From the NCBI GenBank assembly GCA_014529385.2, contig CM043944.1, positions 77,891,884 through 77,955,883 on the forward strand: a stretch of 64,000 nucleotides of DNA, given 5' to 3'. The position numbers were made by a program, and so were the translations under genes. Position 1 is the stretch's first letter. Every line of letters begins with the position of its first letter. The notes beneath the pieces are model-generated. The model was given only the letters and a program-made list of their open reading frames with translations. It did no database searches and had not been told where the DNA came from. Shown here one piece after another: positions 10,813 to 21,430 of this stretch. This DNA comes from Adiantum capillus-veneris. Its lineage: Eukaryota > Streptophyta > Polypodiopsida > Polypodiales > Pteridaceae.

Positions 10813-11116
10813 AGAACTCGTGACAAAGGGAAAGACAAAAATGGTTGAATCTGTAATTGGAAAAAAGAAGTACATTTTACAAAGCATGGCCTTGAGGTAA
10901 TTTAGAGCCATTTGGTGCATGCAAGTGGCATCTTTGCAAATATTATTAATAATAATGAATCACTTGGGGGCTAGTAGCTTAAGGTTTTTCAATTTTTCTT
11001 CAATTACAAGACAAGACTTGATTACGAGAACAAGATTCGATAACAAGACAAGAACTAGAAGATGACTTGTCACAGTTGGTGTTGGCAAGACTGGGCGGCT
11101 TGTAGACCAAAACCCC

Positions 11117-11124
11117 TATTTATA
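11117..11124 (-). promoter_or_regulatory. TATA box of the element D LTR
   Basis: The minus strand reads TATAAATAGGGG, a strong plant TATA box, in the expected place within the LTR. Transcription would start near 11090. Confidence 0.65.
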
Positions 11125-11233
11125 ATAAAGCTTATGGAGGTTAAGAATCTTATAGGTCCTTCCTTAAGCTTAAGGAGGTTAAGAATCTTCTAAGTTCTTC
11201 CTCAAGCTTAAGGAGGCTAAGAACCTTTCAAGC

Positions 11234-11626
11234 TTCTAGAACTTTCTAGATTCTTCTACTTCTAGAATCTTCTCGATACTTCTAGAACCTTCTAGAATTT
11301 ACTTGTTGATATTTTTTGAACCTTTAGAGTCTTCTAGAACCTTCTAAAATTATCTAGATCTTTTCGAGTGATGATACAGGTGATGACAGAAGCGATGATG
11401 CAAGTCATCTTCTAGAACCTTCCGAAACTTTACTCAATCTTCTAAAAGCTTCCACACCATCTAGATCCTTCTAAATTCTTCTAGATGTTTCTAGAACCTT
11501 CTAGTGATGATGCAAGTGATGACATAAGCGATGATGCAAGTCATCTTTTAGAACCTTCTAGAACTTTCCTCGATCTTCTAGAAGCTTCCACACCTTTCTT
11601 TAAGAATCTTCTAAAAGCTTCTAGAA
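11234..11626. promoter_or_regulatory. Array of ten TTCTAGAA palindromes (heat-shock-element-like)
   Basis: Exact TTCTAGAA starts at 11234, 11260, 11280, 11290, 11332, 11410, 11489, 11556, 11576 and 11619. At 11280-11297 two copies are spaced by CC, giving TTCtaGAAccTTCtaGAA, four alternating units of the heat shock factor consensus. Several other copies extend to three or four units. The array ends about 110 bp upstream of the TATA box on the minus strand. Function is inferred from the known heat shock factor consensus. Confidence 0.7.
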
Positions 11627-11779
11627 TCTTCTAGTGTTTTTTTGTAGGAAATCAAGAAGATCGATTCTCAATTATCCATGCCATTACTCCCTCCTCTAGT
11701 GACGAGTTCCACAAGGAGCAGTTTTTCTTCTTAGTATGGGAGCAAGGTTTGATGGATGTTGTTGATGGTATTCACGAAC

Positions 11780-12450
11780 TTAAAACCAATGACAAGGCTC
11801 CAACAATAAAACATGGAAGACTGGATGAATTTTCATAGGCTGCGGGAACTGGAGATGATATGTGACTGGATTCACTAGGTCAATTATCTTGGATGGTCCA
11901 AGTCTTTGATAATCTAGCTTTTGAAAAGGGAAAAATAAACCAAATTTGTGGCAAAGAAGCCACCACTCGATCCCAATTCTTGCATGGTGGATGTTGCATT
12001 CGGTGTTTGTCGGCAATACTCTTATACCTTTGTTGAGCCTTTCTGATGTTCTTTGTCAATTCTTTACGTATGCTTTGTCCATCTGTGGAATAATATATGG
12101 CGGTAGGATTCTTCATTTGGTGATTTATGTGGATATTCATCTTTGGGCCCTGGCCATGATTGGCAAAGAATGGGGTATGTCGAGTAGAACCATGAATAGT
12201 GTTGTTGTAGGCAAACTCAACCACGGCCATCAATTTTACCCATTTATCTTGATGGTAGAGATACAGCTCTAAGACTTGATTAACCCCCTCTATTTGTCCA
12301 TCACTCTATGGATGATTGGATGAAGAGAGATTAATCCTTACTACTTGAAGTTTGAACAAGGCTTTCCAAAATCTTTATATGAACTGTGGTCCTTGATTTG
12401 ACACAATGTCATCGGGAAGCCCATGGTAGTGGTAAATACCCTAAAAGAAA
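11780..12450 (-). pseudogene. Element D integrase, 3' part
   Basis: The frame shows YHGLPDDIVSNQGPQFI, then FWKALFKL, SDGQIEGVNQ, FAYNNT, TPFFANHGQGP and, after a frameshift, LGPSKI..LVNPVTYHLQFP and KIHPVFHV. This is the catalytic core end and C-terminal domain of a Ty3/gypsy integrase. The second catalytic Asp is changed (VSNQG where VSDRG is usual), while the Glu of the QIEGVN block is kept. There are two in-frame stops and at least one frameshift. Confidence 0.85.
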
Positions 12451-12539
12451 AGCTTTCTCGTTCCTTCACCAATGAATGAAGAACGGTGATAGCCTTGCCA
12501 CAGCTTACGAAGCTTGGTTTTGACAACTACTTCTCCAAA

Positions 12540-13026
12540 GCGTGTTGAGAGAAGTGTGCCAATGAGAATAAATTGAGAAGCACCATCCGAGTAAAGCTTT
12601 GGTTGCATGCATATGGACATCTCCAATTGTTGAAAGAAGCCTCTGAACTTTGATCTTGTCCCATCATACTTTTTCAGGTGGGTTGTCCTTAGGCTCCTTC
12701 CTTTGTTGTGGTGGACTAGTTGAAACCACGGGTGGATTTTTGCACGTATTAGCTTCGGAACGTTCTTGGACTAGGGTTTGAATCTCTTGCACCGCTAGAC
12801 TTGGCAAGTGTGGTTGCTCTACTTGCTCCACTAAACTAGCTGAAATAATGGGTGGATTTTGGCACATATTGGCTTTGTGTAGTTCTTGGACTCGGCATTG
12901 AAGGTCTTGCACCACTGGACTTCGCAAGTGTGGTTGCTCTATTGTCCATCGTGCATGTAGCTCCTAAATTTGTTGGTGCAACTTCTACAAGCTGGACACA
13001 ATGCCTTCCAAAATAGAATATTGCAT
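12540..13026 (-). pseudogene. Element D gag N-terminus with an internal repeat
   Basis: From the ATG at 13026 the frame reads MQYSILEGIVSSL, with two in-frame TAG codons where Gln would fit, then two consecutive copies of a roughly 40-residue unit beginning EQPHL (…VVQDLQCRVQELHKAN… and …AVQEIQTLVQERSEAN…). After a frameshift near 12670 comes DGTRSKFRGFFQQLEMS and LIGTLLST, a gag core block. The frame then passes into integrase. The 120-bp duplication is also visible in the DNA (about 12700-12790 and 12820-12910). Confidence 0.7.
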
Positions 13027-13133
13027 GGCTAGGCAAGATCGAGAAGTGGAGTCTTGCCAAAGTGTTGTGAGCGGGTCTCGAGCTAGAGGAGAGCAAGAGG
13101 AGGCACTCACAATATACAAGAACTTGAAACTTG

Positions 13134-13204
13134 AACACGACTTAAATTTCGATTACAAGACTTGATTAGAAAGCTTCACTTACAAGGCAAGACTTGATTG
13201 CGAG
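13134..13204 (-). mobile_element. Possible element D 5' LTR remnant
   Basis: About 35 bp (plus strand TTACAAGGCAAGACTTGATT) closely matches 10998-11035 near the end of the 3' LTR. The match stops at the junction with the LINE fragment. Confidence 0.4.
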
Positions 13205-14580
13205 AACGATGGCATTGTGATGGGTGGCCCTTTCATGTGAGAGTGAGGATATTACAGGCTATTCTAATACCATATTTACTGTACTTTCTACCTCTGTTGG
13301 ACTGGTATGACATTGCTTTGAATAGGATCAGATCTCGAAATTTTTGTGGGGGTCATCTCATAAGGCATGGTTGGCATGGGATTTTGTTGCAATGCCTATT
13401 GACCTAGGAGGACTGGGAATATTGAATTTGAAGCTTCACATGTTAGCCAAAGGAGCCCCTCGTCTCAAGCATATATTAAATCCATATAAATGCTAGCCTT
13501 GATTGCTTTGGTTTTTGATTGATAAGGCAATGGTATACTTTCATGGTATTTGGGACACGGGGCCTTGGGATAAGTTGTTTTCTGCTGTTCCTCTCACAGC
13601 TTTGTAGGAAAATTGGTAATGTGTTAGTGAAGTCATGGAAAAATGTATGTGCTAAACTTGTTTGGGTTGGTAGAGCCAAAGACACAAGAAATTCTCTAGG
13701 AGTGGAATCTTGTTTTTGGAGCTTTGTTTTAAAAACCTCCTACCGTGTTATTGGGGAAGAAAGCCCTTACCCTCTTCAAAAGAAGGATCATTTCAATTGA
13801 ACAAGTTGTGGACTCTAACAGCCAGTTGGTTGTTTTTTTGGTTGCTAGGAGGATCTTCAGATTGTGTAATGGTCTTAGAGTACCACGGGGTTTTCTATTA
13901 ATATGTGTGTTCAACATTCTGATTCCATGCAATCAAAATACCGCTCAGAGATTCAGAGATTGGGAGCTACCCAACTCTTCAGCTAATTGGTGGACGCCTC
14001 CTACTCAGATCTTCTACTAGATGCTTCTTCTTGACAACTCAATATATAGTAGATGTAAGAGGATTTGAGGCTTAACAAATAGTAGCCAATGGTGGATGCA
14101 GAGGATCAGGCCCATTTGGAATGTATTCTATGCATTTAAGCACAAAGTCTTTCTGTGGAGAATTATGACTGGAGCACTACCCATTGGGGAATTGTTACCC
14201 AGGAAAAATGTAATGCATGGAAATTGTACGAGATGTAAAAAGATGGAAACAATGAAACACTGGTTCCTTGATTATAATCAAGTCAAATCATTGTGGAAAG
14301 CTATCCAGGATTACTGCATGTTATGTTGACATATCAAATAACTAAGGTCAAAAATGCTTTTTGGTCATGTGCACATAGGTGATATTGGTGTTGATATATG
14401 CTTGTTGTATATCAAAATATGGTTGCTCTCATTTATTTGACAAGCTAGGACTGTTGCAGTCTTTGATAATCAAGCTAAGGTCTTTCCCTTGCATTGGGGT
14501 ATTTTGAAACAGAAACTTCTGGAGGATGTCATATCGCCAAAGCCTTTGCTAAGGCACATGCAACAGTACATTGATGCATT
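13205..14580 (+). pseudogene. LINE 3' fragment: RT C-terminus and RT zinc-binding domain
   Basis: The first frame (to 13407) reads RVRILQAILIPYLLYFLPLLDW and matches the post-catalytic region of plant LINE reverse transcriptase. After a frameshift GGLGILNLKLHMLAKG follows, the usual GGLG block. At 14096-14329 the frame reads FKHKVFLWRIMTGALPIGE, C..C and KHWFLDYNQVKSLW, the zinc-binding domain at the end of plant LINE ORF2. The final Cys of that motif appears replaced. There are multiple frameshifts and no 5' part. 14340-14580 is probably the end of the same ORF and its 3' region. Confidence 0.8.
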
Positions 14581-14641
14581 GTAAGACAAACAAAAGTGCA
14601 ACAATGTATAAACTTACAAGAATGTAAAATGGACAATGATT

Positions 14642-14644
<3 letters not shown>

Positions 14645-14687
<43 letters not shown>
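14645..14687. repeat. (GA)n microsatellite
   Basis: About 21 GA units between the LINE fragment and the A' LTR. The gap 14581-14793 otherwise holds nothing recognised. Confidence 0.95.
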
Positions 14688-14693
<6 letters not shown>

Positions 14694-14793
14694 AGAAATA
14701 ATGGAAGGACATGGAGATGGATAAATGGAAACGGCGCTCGATCCATACAAAGATTGAGGGAGGTAGATCTAGAGAGAGAGAGAGAGTACGCTT

Positions 14794-15001
14794 TGTCGTA
14801 CGTGTCGAAGGCTGGGAACTTGCTTGTGCACTGTGTAAGAGCCTCAAGAGGTTGCAAACACACAGCTCGAGAGTCCTAGCAAGTATAAAGAACAATGGTG
14901 TGTCACTCACCTCTCAATTCTTCCGTCGCGTAAAGGATCCTGTGCTGCGAAGAAGAAGGAGCTGCCATCGATGCCACGCTCTACCGCCTCGACGTCGCAA
15001 T

Positions 15002-15077
<76 letters not shown>

Positions 15078-15378
15078 GCATGCACACACACATAGAAGGA
15101 GAAGGAGACAGAGATGGAGCAAGAGCACTTCTTAGCTTACACCTTAGAGAATGAGGATTTTTAGGTCAAATGGACCTTTTATAAGAGTTTGTCCCATTCA
15201 CACATGGGCGCCGAAAGTGGCCGATCGTTGCACAACTGCTGTAAAAATAAGATAAGTGGTGAGTCTCTCATCCACAATCACCTACACACCTATTGGATCG
15301 ACAAGCCTAGTCCATGACTCTACCAAATAAATAATACGGCGTCCGTCGTAGGTGATAGGGTGTCCGTGAGGGTTAACA
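14794..15378 (-). mobile_element. A' 3' LTR (585 bp)
   Basis: It starts TGTTAACC (minus) after a purine tract and ends near CGACA at 14794. Length and order of landmarks match the element A LTRs: TATAAAAG (15183-15176), CTCCATCTC, a GT/GA tract, TCTTCTTCGCAGC and GGTGAGTGACACACCATTG. The GA tract is expanded here (CT on plus, 15003-15076). Confidence 0.8.
15003..15076. repeat. (CT)37 microsatellite inside the A' LTR
   Basis: It occupies the same position as the GA tract in the other family A LTRs. Confidence 0.95.
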
Positions 15379-16831
15379 TGCCCCCCTTCTTGATGTAGAT
15401 TCCGTCCTCGGAAGCTATTCAGACAAAGCTCATTCGTCGAGGTGGAAGAGCATTTGAGATGAATGTCCTTAGCCTTCTTTAGTCACTACAAAATCAAACA
15501 AAATTGGCACAGTAATTGCATTCTTATATACAATTAAAAAGCATATGTAGTTGTAGGCAAAGAAACTGATTGGTAACAGAATATTAAACATTTTGTCAAC
15601 AATAAACATTAAACTGCAATATAATCAAACACATAAAATTTTGTAAAGGTCAAAAACTAAACAAGTCTTGGGTCGCTAATTTATCGATCAAAAGGTAGTA
15701 GAGGTCACCTATTAATACCATGGGAAAGTTTCTCAATTTTCTCTGCTCAATTAAGTTGTTTAATCGTGAGAGCCAAGTATTTCATGTCCGAGGGCTGACT
15801 AGAGGCTATACCTAGAAGACCTTGTAGTTAAGCCACGATAAAAGGAATTGCTCATAAAAACATCGCGTGACTTATTTCCTTCTCTTTGACCCCCCAAAGT
15901 CTTTTCACAATGATACAATTTTGATGTGTGTTTATTTTGTATGCATTGGGTTTTTTGCTTTTCAAGGAAAAGCACTCACGCTGGGAACCTCTAGGGCTCT
16001 AGTATCATAAGCGATACATGTGAGTGAAGTACCAAATCAAGCTGGGATTTTTCGATCAGCTTAAGATTTTACATTGTGGCACTTTTGATTTTTTTTGTTT
16101 GTTCGTTTTCAGCATTTTAATTTTGTAACTTTGGGGGGGTCATATATCATTGTTACCCTTCCCACGCTCATCACACTAGTAAACTCCCTTTATAATAGTT
16201 AAGCTAAAGGTCCATAGAGACTAAGCCCACTAAAAAGCCCTAGTACATTGCACACAATGCTGTCTAAATCGGATTAAGAACCTAAAGTAACCATTGATTA
16301 TTAGGAACGCATTTCCCATGGTATTAAGAGAAGATCTCTAACTCCTAACTTGGTCAAACTAGCTTAGTCAGATTGCTTGATTCTAAAACCTAGACAAGGG
16401 ATTATGACAGAAAATTATATAAAATCTAATGTTTAATCTAAGCAAATGTGTGGAATATTATGCTACCAATCACAATTAAAGCAGACAAACATGGATGCAA
16501 AAAAGACAAGGGGCAATGCTAATGGACAAGAAACACCTATTCGTGTTGATGATCGCGCTTGATTCGAAGAGTGAAGGAGAGAAAGACTCCATGAAGTTTA
16601 AGGTCCTAACATCCTATACATAGTAGAAAACACAAAGAACACCTCTAGTGGGAAGAGGTACCAATCCTTATTGAACACAATCAAACAACATAAGGAACCC
16701 TAACCTAATTATTTGCACTCCCCAAGAGAGTCGAGGGAATAGGATGTTGTAGCGATTGGGAGGGAACCCTAAGGCTAAAACCTTATCCTCGTCATCATAA
16801 AGATAAACGAAGTCATCATCATGAGACCATA
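15379..16831 (-). other. A' 3' untranslated region, no gene
   Basis: 15400-16100 aligns in reverse with 29580-30250 of element A, for example the block ending AGAGCCCTA.AGGTTCCCAG and the GAGTGAAGTACCAAATCAAG block. 16100-16831 has no counterpart that I can see and no open frame of note. Confidence 0.6.
15381..15391 (-). promoter_or_regulatory. Polypurine tract of A'
   Basis: Minus strand AAGAAGGGGGG sits directly before the LTR start, where plus-strand DNA priming occurs. It aligns with AGGAAGAGGGG in element A. Confidence 0.75.
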
Positions 16832-17935
16832 TGTAACATTTAATGGTCTAGTAACATGTGTGTAGCAGAAAATAGCATGAACATAGTGAGCATTTCATTA
16901 GAATAGCTTCCTAATGAGAGAAAAGCAATTGACAACAGTTGAGGACCGGATTTGCATGGAGCCGGTCCCCCCTCCAAAAGGCTTTGTATTATGGTTTCTC
17001 CCATCAAGAGAGACATTTTACAATACAATTTCTTGTGTTCCTTCAACACTAGATAGTGCAATGACGATGGAAACTTTATGCACTACGCAAAACACTTATC
17101 AAACACAACATCAATTCCCTCACGGTCTCAGACCCAAGACCTCACACACCTTCGAAGATGGTGAGAGCTAGCGGAGTATGAGAGTAGATTGAGAGGAAGA
17201 AGGAGTATTCTTACAAGAAAGATGTACATCTCCTCACATAATCACTCATATTAGCATAGCTTAGCTTAGTAATTAGCATGGTAGAGGAGATGAGCATGCA
17301 TTGAAGCTTGGCTCTTGGTTGGATTTGCATCACAAAGCCAAGAGTTGTTGGTGTAGGCCTTTCTTCTCACAAGCTTGGAGTAGGTGATAAGCTTTCCATT
17401 AAAGCTTGAGAAGGAAAGAGAGTCTTCTTTAGTTCACACATGAGATTGTGTGAGTGTGTGTGTGATAATGCCTTGCAAAAATCAGCCCCCTCTCTCTCTT
17501 GGTCGACCCCTCTTGCTATTTGCTCTTGCTACAGTCCCATTGGACCTCCCCAGGCTTAGCCAATGGGAATTAAGCAGTATAAGTGATAGCCTTCTGACAA
17601 GTGTCCCCCTTTCCCCTTTTGTGAGAGCTTTAGGTAATTATTTAATTCAACTAAACTCTCATTGGACCCCTTTGCCTCCTGGCCAATACGAATCAGGCAA
17701 GCCATTGGGCTGCTGAATGCTCATTGGTCCCCTTGGGAGACTGTCCAATAGTCTTCTAGAGAGCTTAATTCTTATTGGTTCTTTTATAAGTGATTTTAAA
17801 TTAATTAAACTAGATTTACTCTAGCCTAATTCTCATTGGTCCACCTCCAAGGCCATCCAATAGGAATTGGGTACACCTTGTGGGCATCTGGGCTAGGGAG
17901 CTGACATGTGTCCCTCATTCCCTTTGTGTAAAGGG
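16832..17935 (-). mobile_element. B-minus LTR, 5'-truncated
   Basis: In reverse this matches the B-plus LTRs: the AAGGAACACAA..ATTGTATT block, GGAGGGGGGACCG.CTCCAT, CCAAGAGCCA.GCTTCAATGC, and at the far end GGCAT..ACACATGTCA. The first part of U3, including the CTTGAGGTG minisatellite of B-plus, is absent. Confidence 0.7.
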
Positions 17936-17938
17936 AGC

Positions 17939-17940
<2 letters not shown>

Positions 17941-18012
<72 letters not shown>
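17941..18012. repeat. (GT)22(GA)14 compound microsatellite at an element junction
   Basis: GT units run 17941-17984 and GA units 17985-18012. The repeat marks the place where integrase sequence stops and LTR sequence starts. Confidence 0.95.
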
Positions 18013-18015
<3 letters not shown>

Positions 18016-18045
18016 TCTCTCATCCCCTACTTGCAAGGCTCTAGA

Positions 18046-19945
18046 CTTAGGCAATCCAAATATAAAATCCATGGATATGCTCTCCCATGGTGAATTAGGG
18101 ATTGGCAAAGGTTGAAGCAATCCAAGTTGATTCCCTCTATCAAACTTCGTCTTTTGGCATACCACACATTTAGAAACATACTCTTGTATGTTTGCTTTCA
18201 TGGTAGGCCAATAGAAATATGTTTTAATGCCCTTTAGGGTAGACTGAATCCCTCTATGTCCTGCATAAGGAGGAGCATGAGATTCATGCATTACTTTCTC
18301 ACGTAGTGAGCTAGTAACGCATAGTCTATTTCCATAGAGAAGATAACCATCTTGTAAATTAAATGGTTCCTCTTTATTCCCTAGTGCAAGGGCTGAAATC
18401 ACATCTCTAAAATCGGGATCAATAGCATACTCATCTATCATAGAAGATAGATCATTGTGAGTTGCTATGGAAACCGCATTCACTCTCAACCGTCTTGAGA
18501 GTGCATCGGCTACTTGATTATGCTTGCCAGCAACGTGAGCAATATAAAAATGAAATTGCAAAAGAAAATTTTCCCACCTCATTCGTTTGTCGGAGAGCTT
18601 GGTCTGTGTCATGAAGTACTTAAGACTTTGGTGATCCGCTCGTAGAATGAAAGGAGTCCCCAATAAATAGTGCTTCCATGAGTCTAAGGCATGTAGAACT
18701 GCGAGAAGTTCCTTTTCATATATGCCTAAAGCTTGCTCAACAGCGTTGAGCCTTCGACTTTCATAGCCTATGGCGTGCCCTTCTTGAAGCCAAACAACTC
18801 CAAGGCAATCACCACAAGCATCACATTTGACCTCAAATAGTTTTGAGAGATCCGGTAATGTAAGCACAGGTTGAGAGATAAGCTTTTCGAAAGCATTGTT
18901 TTCCTTGGCAGACCATGTGTACCTAGCGTTTTTCTTTGTTAGGTCATGTAATGGTCCTGCTATTAGTGAGAACTTTTCTATGAAGCGTCTATAGTATGCG
19001 CACATACCTATAAAGCTTCTTAACTCATGAAGATTCCTTGGTTTAGGCCATCCTTTTATTACCTCTAACTTTGATGGATCCATTTGGGTGCCATCTTGAG
19101 AGATAATGTGACCTAAATAATGAATCTCTTGTAAGAAAAATTCACTTTTCTTTCAATTAATATAAAGTTTATTCTCTCTTAGAACTTGAAATATTACCTG
19201 GAGGTGTCGCTTGTGTTCGTCTAATGAATTAGAGTAGATGATGATATCATCAAAGAACACTCCAATAAAGGTTTGGTGAGGCCTGAATAGCTTCTTCATC
19301 AAGCGGTTGAATGTGGCTGGTGCATTGGTCAAGCCAAAAGGCATGACAATGTATTCATAAAGACCAAACGTAATGCGAAATGTGGTCTTTACAATGTCTT
19401 CATCAACTATCCTTATTTGATGATAGCCACTTTTTAGGTCAATCCTACTGAAGTAGGTGGACCCTTGTAGCTTATCAAATAGGTCTTCTACGCGTGGAAC
19501 GGGAAACCTATTCTTGATAGTGATCCTATTTAGTGCTCTATAGTCGACACACATACGATATGTGTCGTCTTTCTTTTGCACTAGTAGCACAGGAGAACAA
19601 TATGGAGATGAGCTAGGCCTAACCATGCCCTTGTCAACTAACTCATGCGCTTGCCGCATAATCTCCTCTTGTTGAGCTTGAGAAACTCTATAAGGAGGTT
19701 TGTTAGGCGGTGAACTTCCTGGAAGAAGTTCAATTGCATGGTCATCATTGCCTCCTTTAGGAGGTAGCTCTCAAGGGATGTCGTCAATGAAGACATCTTG
19801 AAACCCCTCGAGAAAATTGGATAACTTTAATTCCTTTTGATTGTGTATATTTCTTTTGCTAAAACATTAGGTTCATTTTGAGAATCTTTAACAAAAATCA
19901 TGTACACGGAAATAGAGCTCTTTATTGACTTGTTGAAAGATTCTA
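18046..19945 (-). pseudogene. B-minus polyprotein: RT, RNase H, start of integrase
   Basis: The frame begins with a pre-RT segment (FLEGFQDVFIDDIP), then RT: SSPYCSPVLLVQKKDDTYRM, VDYRALNRITIKNRFP, FSRIDLKSGYHQI, MPFGLTNAPATFNRLM and the catalytic FFDDIIIYS. After one TGA it continues LGHIISQDG, IGMCAYYRRFI, RNase H (KCDACGDCLG, YEKELLAVLHALD, RADHQSLKYF, VADALSRR) and integrase (PYAGHRGIQSTLKGIKTYFYWP, CVVCQKTK, SMDFIFGLPKS), where it is cut. An in-frame TGA also precedes the RT. Apart from these two stops the frame is open for about 600 codons, so this is the best preserved polymerase in the window. It copies RNA to DNA in the cytoplasmic particle in intact relatives. Confidence 0.9.
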
Positions 19946-20494
19946 TTTCCATATAGGAACTACATGAAGAGCAAGAAGGTTCATTTGACTTCCCTGTTCC
20001 TGAGCTAGGTGGAACAAATCGTTCTTTCCTCGATACCCAAACTAGCTCTGGAACGAGTGTGTAGCATTCCATGATTTTTTCCTTTCCACGATCTTCAATT
20101 CGTTTTGGAGCTACGGGATTGGGCTCACATGGGTGAGGTGATAGGTAAGAGCACAATTTACGTTTTGGCACCCATATTTGATCATTTCCTTCATAGTAGC
20201 TTTAGGCTTCCAGTAGTTTTTAGGAATCCAATGCAACATTTCTTTGGGCGAGTGGGACGTCTCTTACCAGGCTCTTGTCTTTTTGCACTAGCAATGGTCG
20301 CTAAAGAAGCTTTAGGGACCCACTTGTATGTTTTCTTTGTTTTATTAGGATGGGTCTTGTGTGTCTCAAGCTTTATTTCAACTACAGAAGTTGAAGCTCT
20401 AGAGAGTTGGGCTATGGGGATATATGGTTCAACCTTTTTGACATGCAATGTTTTGGGTTTTATTTCCTTAAGAGGCAATATCTCAGGGACTATG
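19946..20494 (-). pseudogene. A' tail: end of the extra protease-like ORF and W-P-K repeat region
   Basis: Together with 30853-30960 across element A, this gives DWGTGDVTMQKPTLSP, then IVPEILPLKEIKPK, YKWVPKASL, and after a frameshift IWVPKRKL, DRGKEKIMECYT, PELVWV and FVPPSSGTGK. The same order is found in element A at 28100-28720. Near 19950 the frame runs, without a stop, from this tail into family B sequence (SSYMEIESFNKSIKSS), making a chimeric open frame of 114 codons. Confidence 0.65.
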
Positions 20495-21076
20495 TGTTAC
20501 CACCAAGCGACCACCTTTTATGTAGCCATGGGCCGAGCTTGTCGGACCCGCTAGTAGTGTATTATGTTATTGGCCGGGCTGGTCGGTCAGGTAGGAATGG
20601 TTAAGAGTGATCGCCAATGAGAGGTGCACTCTAAAACTAGAAGCTATAATGTTTGGATAAGATTGGCTAAGTGTGGGCGCCCAAATGTGAACGGGCAAGC
20701 CCATATAAAAGTCAATCTAAACCTAAAATGGGACATTCTCTCATTGTGCAATGCAAGAAGAGTGCTCTTGCTCCATCTCCTTCTCCGTTTCCTTTGTGTA
20801 CTAGTGTGTGTGTGTGTGCTTGAGAGAGAGAGAGAGAGTGTGATCGAGCATTGTGGCGGCACGACGGCGGCGAGGTAGTTGAGCACGGCACAGCGGTGGC
20901 TCCCTCTTCTTCGCGGCGAGGAATCCTCCACGACAGCAAGCGTAGAGCGGTGAGTGAAACACCATTGTCATCTTTGAGCTTACTAGTTTAGGCTAGTTGC
21001 GTGCTTGGAGCCATCTGTGGCTTGCACACTGTGTTAGGCAAGTCCCGTGCTTCGATATGTGCAGCAGAAGCCCACA
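20495..21076 (+). mobile_element. Element A 5' LTR
   Basis: Starts TGTTACCACC and ends GCCCACA. It has TATAAAAG at 20704-20711 and a short GA tract (20822-20838) downstream of the likely start of transcription. Confidence 0.92.
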
Positions 21077-21080
21077 TTTT

Positions 21081-21098
21081 TGGCACCGTTGTCGGGAA
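21081..21098 (+). promoter_or_regulatory. Primer binding site, tRNA-Asp-like
   Basis: TGGCACCGTTGTCGGGAA differs by a few transitions from TGGCGCCGTTGCCGGGGA, the tRNA-Asp complement used by Athila-type elements. It begins 4 bases after the LTR end. The changes fit C-to-T decay at CpG and CNG sites. Confidence 0.75.
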
Positions 21099-21430
21099 AA
21101 CGCCCTGCACTAAGCTCAAGAGGCACTTTGTGCTTCTTCTGTGAGTGTTCGTGTTAGCAAGGAAGAGGAAGAAGAAGAAGTTATTATATGCAAGTTTTTA
21201 TTTCCTGCATAATCTCTATTTTCTACCAATGTCTGCTTGCACATAAACTTTTGCATAGTTAGTAGTTAGTGTGTTAGTAGTAAATGAGTAAGTAGATAAG
21301 ACAATGAGCTTGTTTTTTGCCAATGTCTGCTTGCACACAGTCTTTACATAGTTAGTGAATAGCTTGTTTTTTGTCAATGTGTGTTTTTACTGAGTTTTTC
21401 TTTATTTGCACAATTAGTAGTTAGTGTGTT

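Larger units (their letters stand above)
10960..11692 (-). mobile_element. Element D 3' LTR
   Basis: The LTR follows the purine tract AGAGGAGGGAG on the minus strand (11703-11693). It carries the heat-shock-element-like array, then a TATA box at 11124-11117, then a transcribed part containing ACAAGACAAGACTTGATTACG-like sequence (read on plus). The lower boundary is approximate. A 137-bp-spaced internal duplication (about 11367-11420 and 11503-11555) surrounds part of the array. Confidence 0.6.
10960..13204 (-). mobile_element. Element D: short, internally deleted Ty3/gypsy element
   Basis: Reading down the minus strand there is a remnant matching the 3' LTR near 13204-13134, then a gag start, an abrupt change to integrase, a purine-rich tract and a 3' LTR from about 11692. 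Protease, reverse transcriptase and RNase H are all absent, so the element is an internally deleted derivative. The gag resembles the PPEK.DGTRSKFRGF type. The left-hand LTR remnant is interrupted by the LINE fragment at 13205. Confidence 0.7.
16832..19945 (-). mobile_element. Element B-minus: truncated chromovirus-type gypsy copy
   Basis: It carries the pre-RT region, RT, RNase H and the start of integrase, then jumps through a GT/GA microsatellite into a B-type LTR that ends at 16832 (…TTACA). The gag, 5' LTR and most of the integrase are gone. The five bases outside the LTR end are CCATA, and CCATA also occurs at the other junction near 19951, a possible target duplication. It appears inserted between the tail and 3' untranslated region of A'. 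Confidence 0.65.

Noticed and set aside
11161-11640. CRISPR-like array from the regular TTCTAGAA repeats
   Set aside because: The repeats are 8-bp palindromes at irregular spacing, inside a plant LTR.
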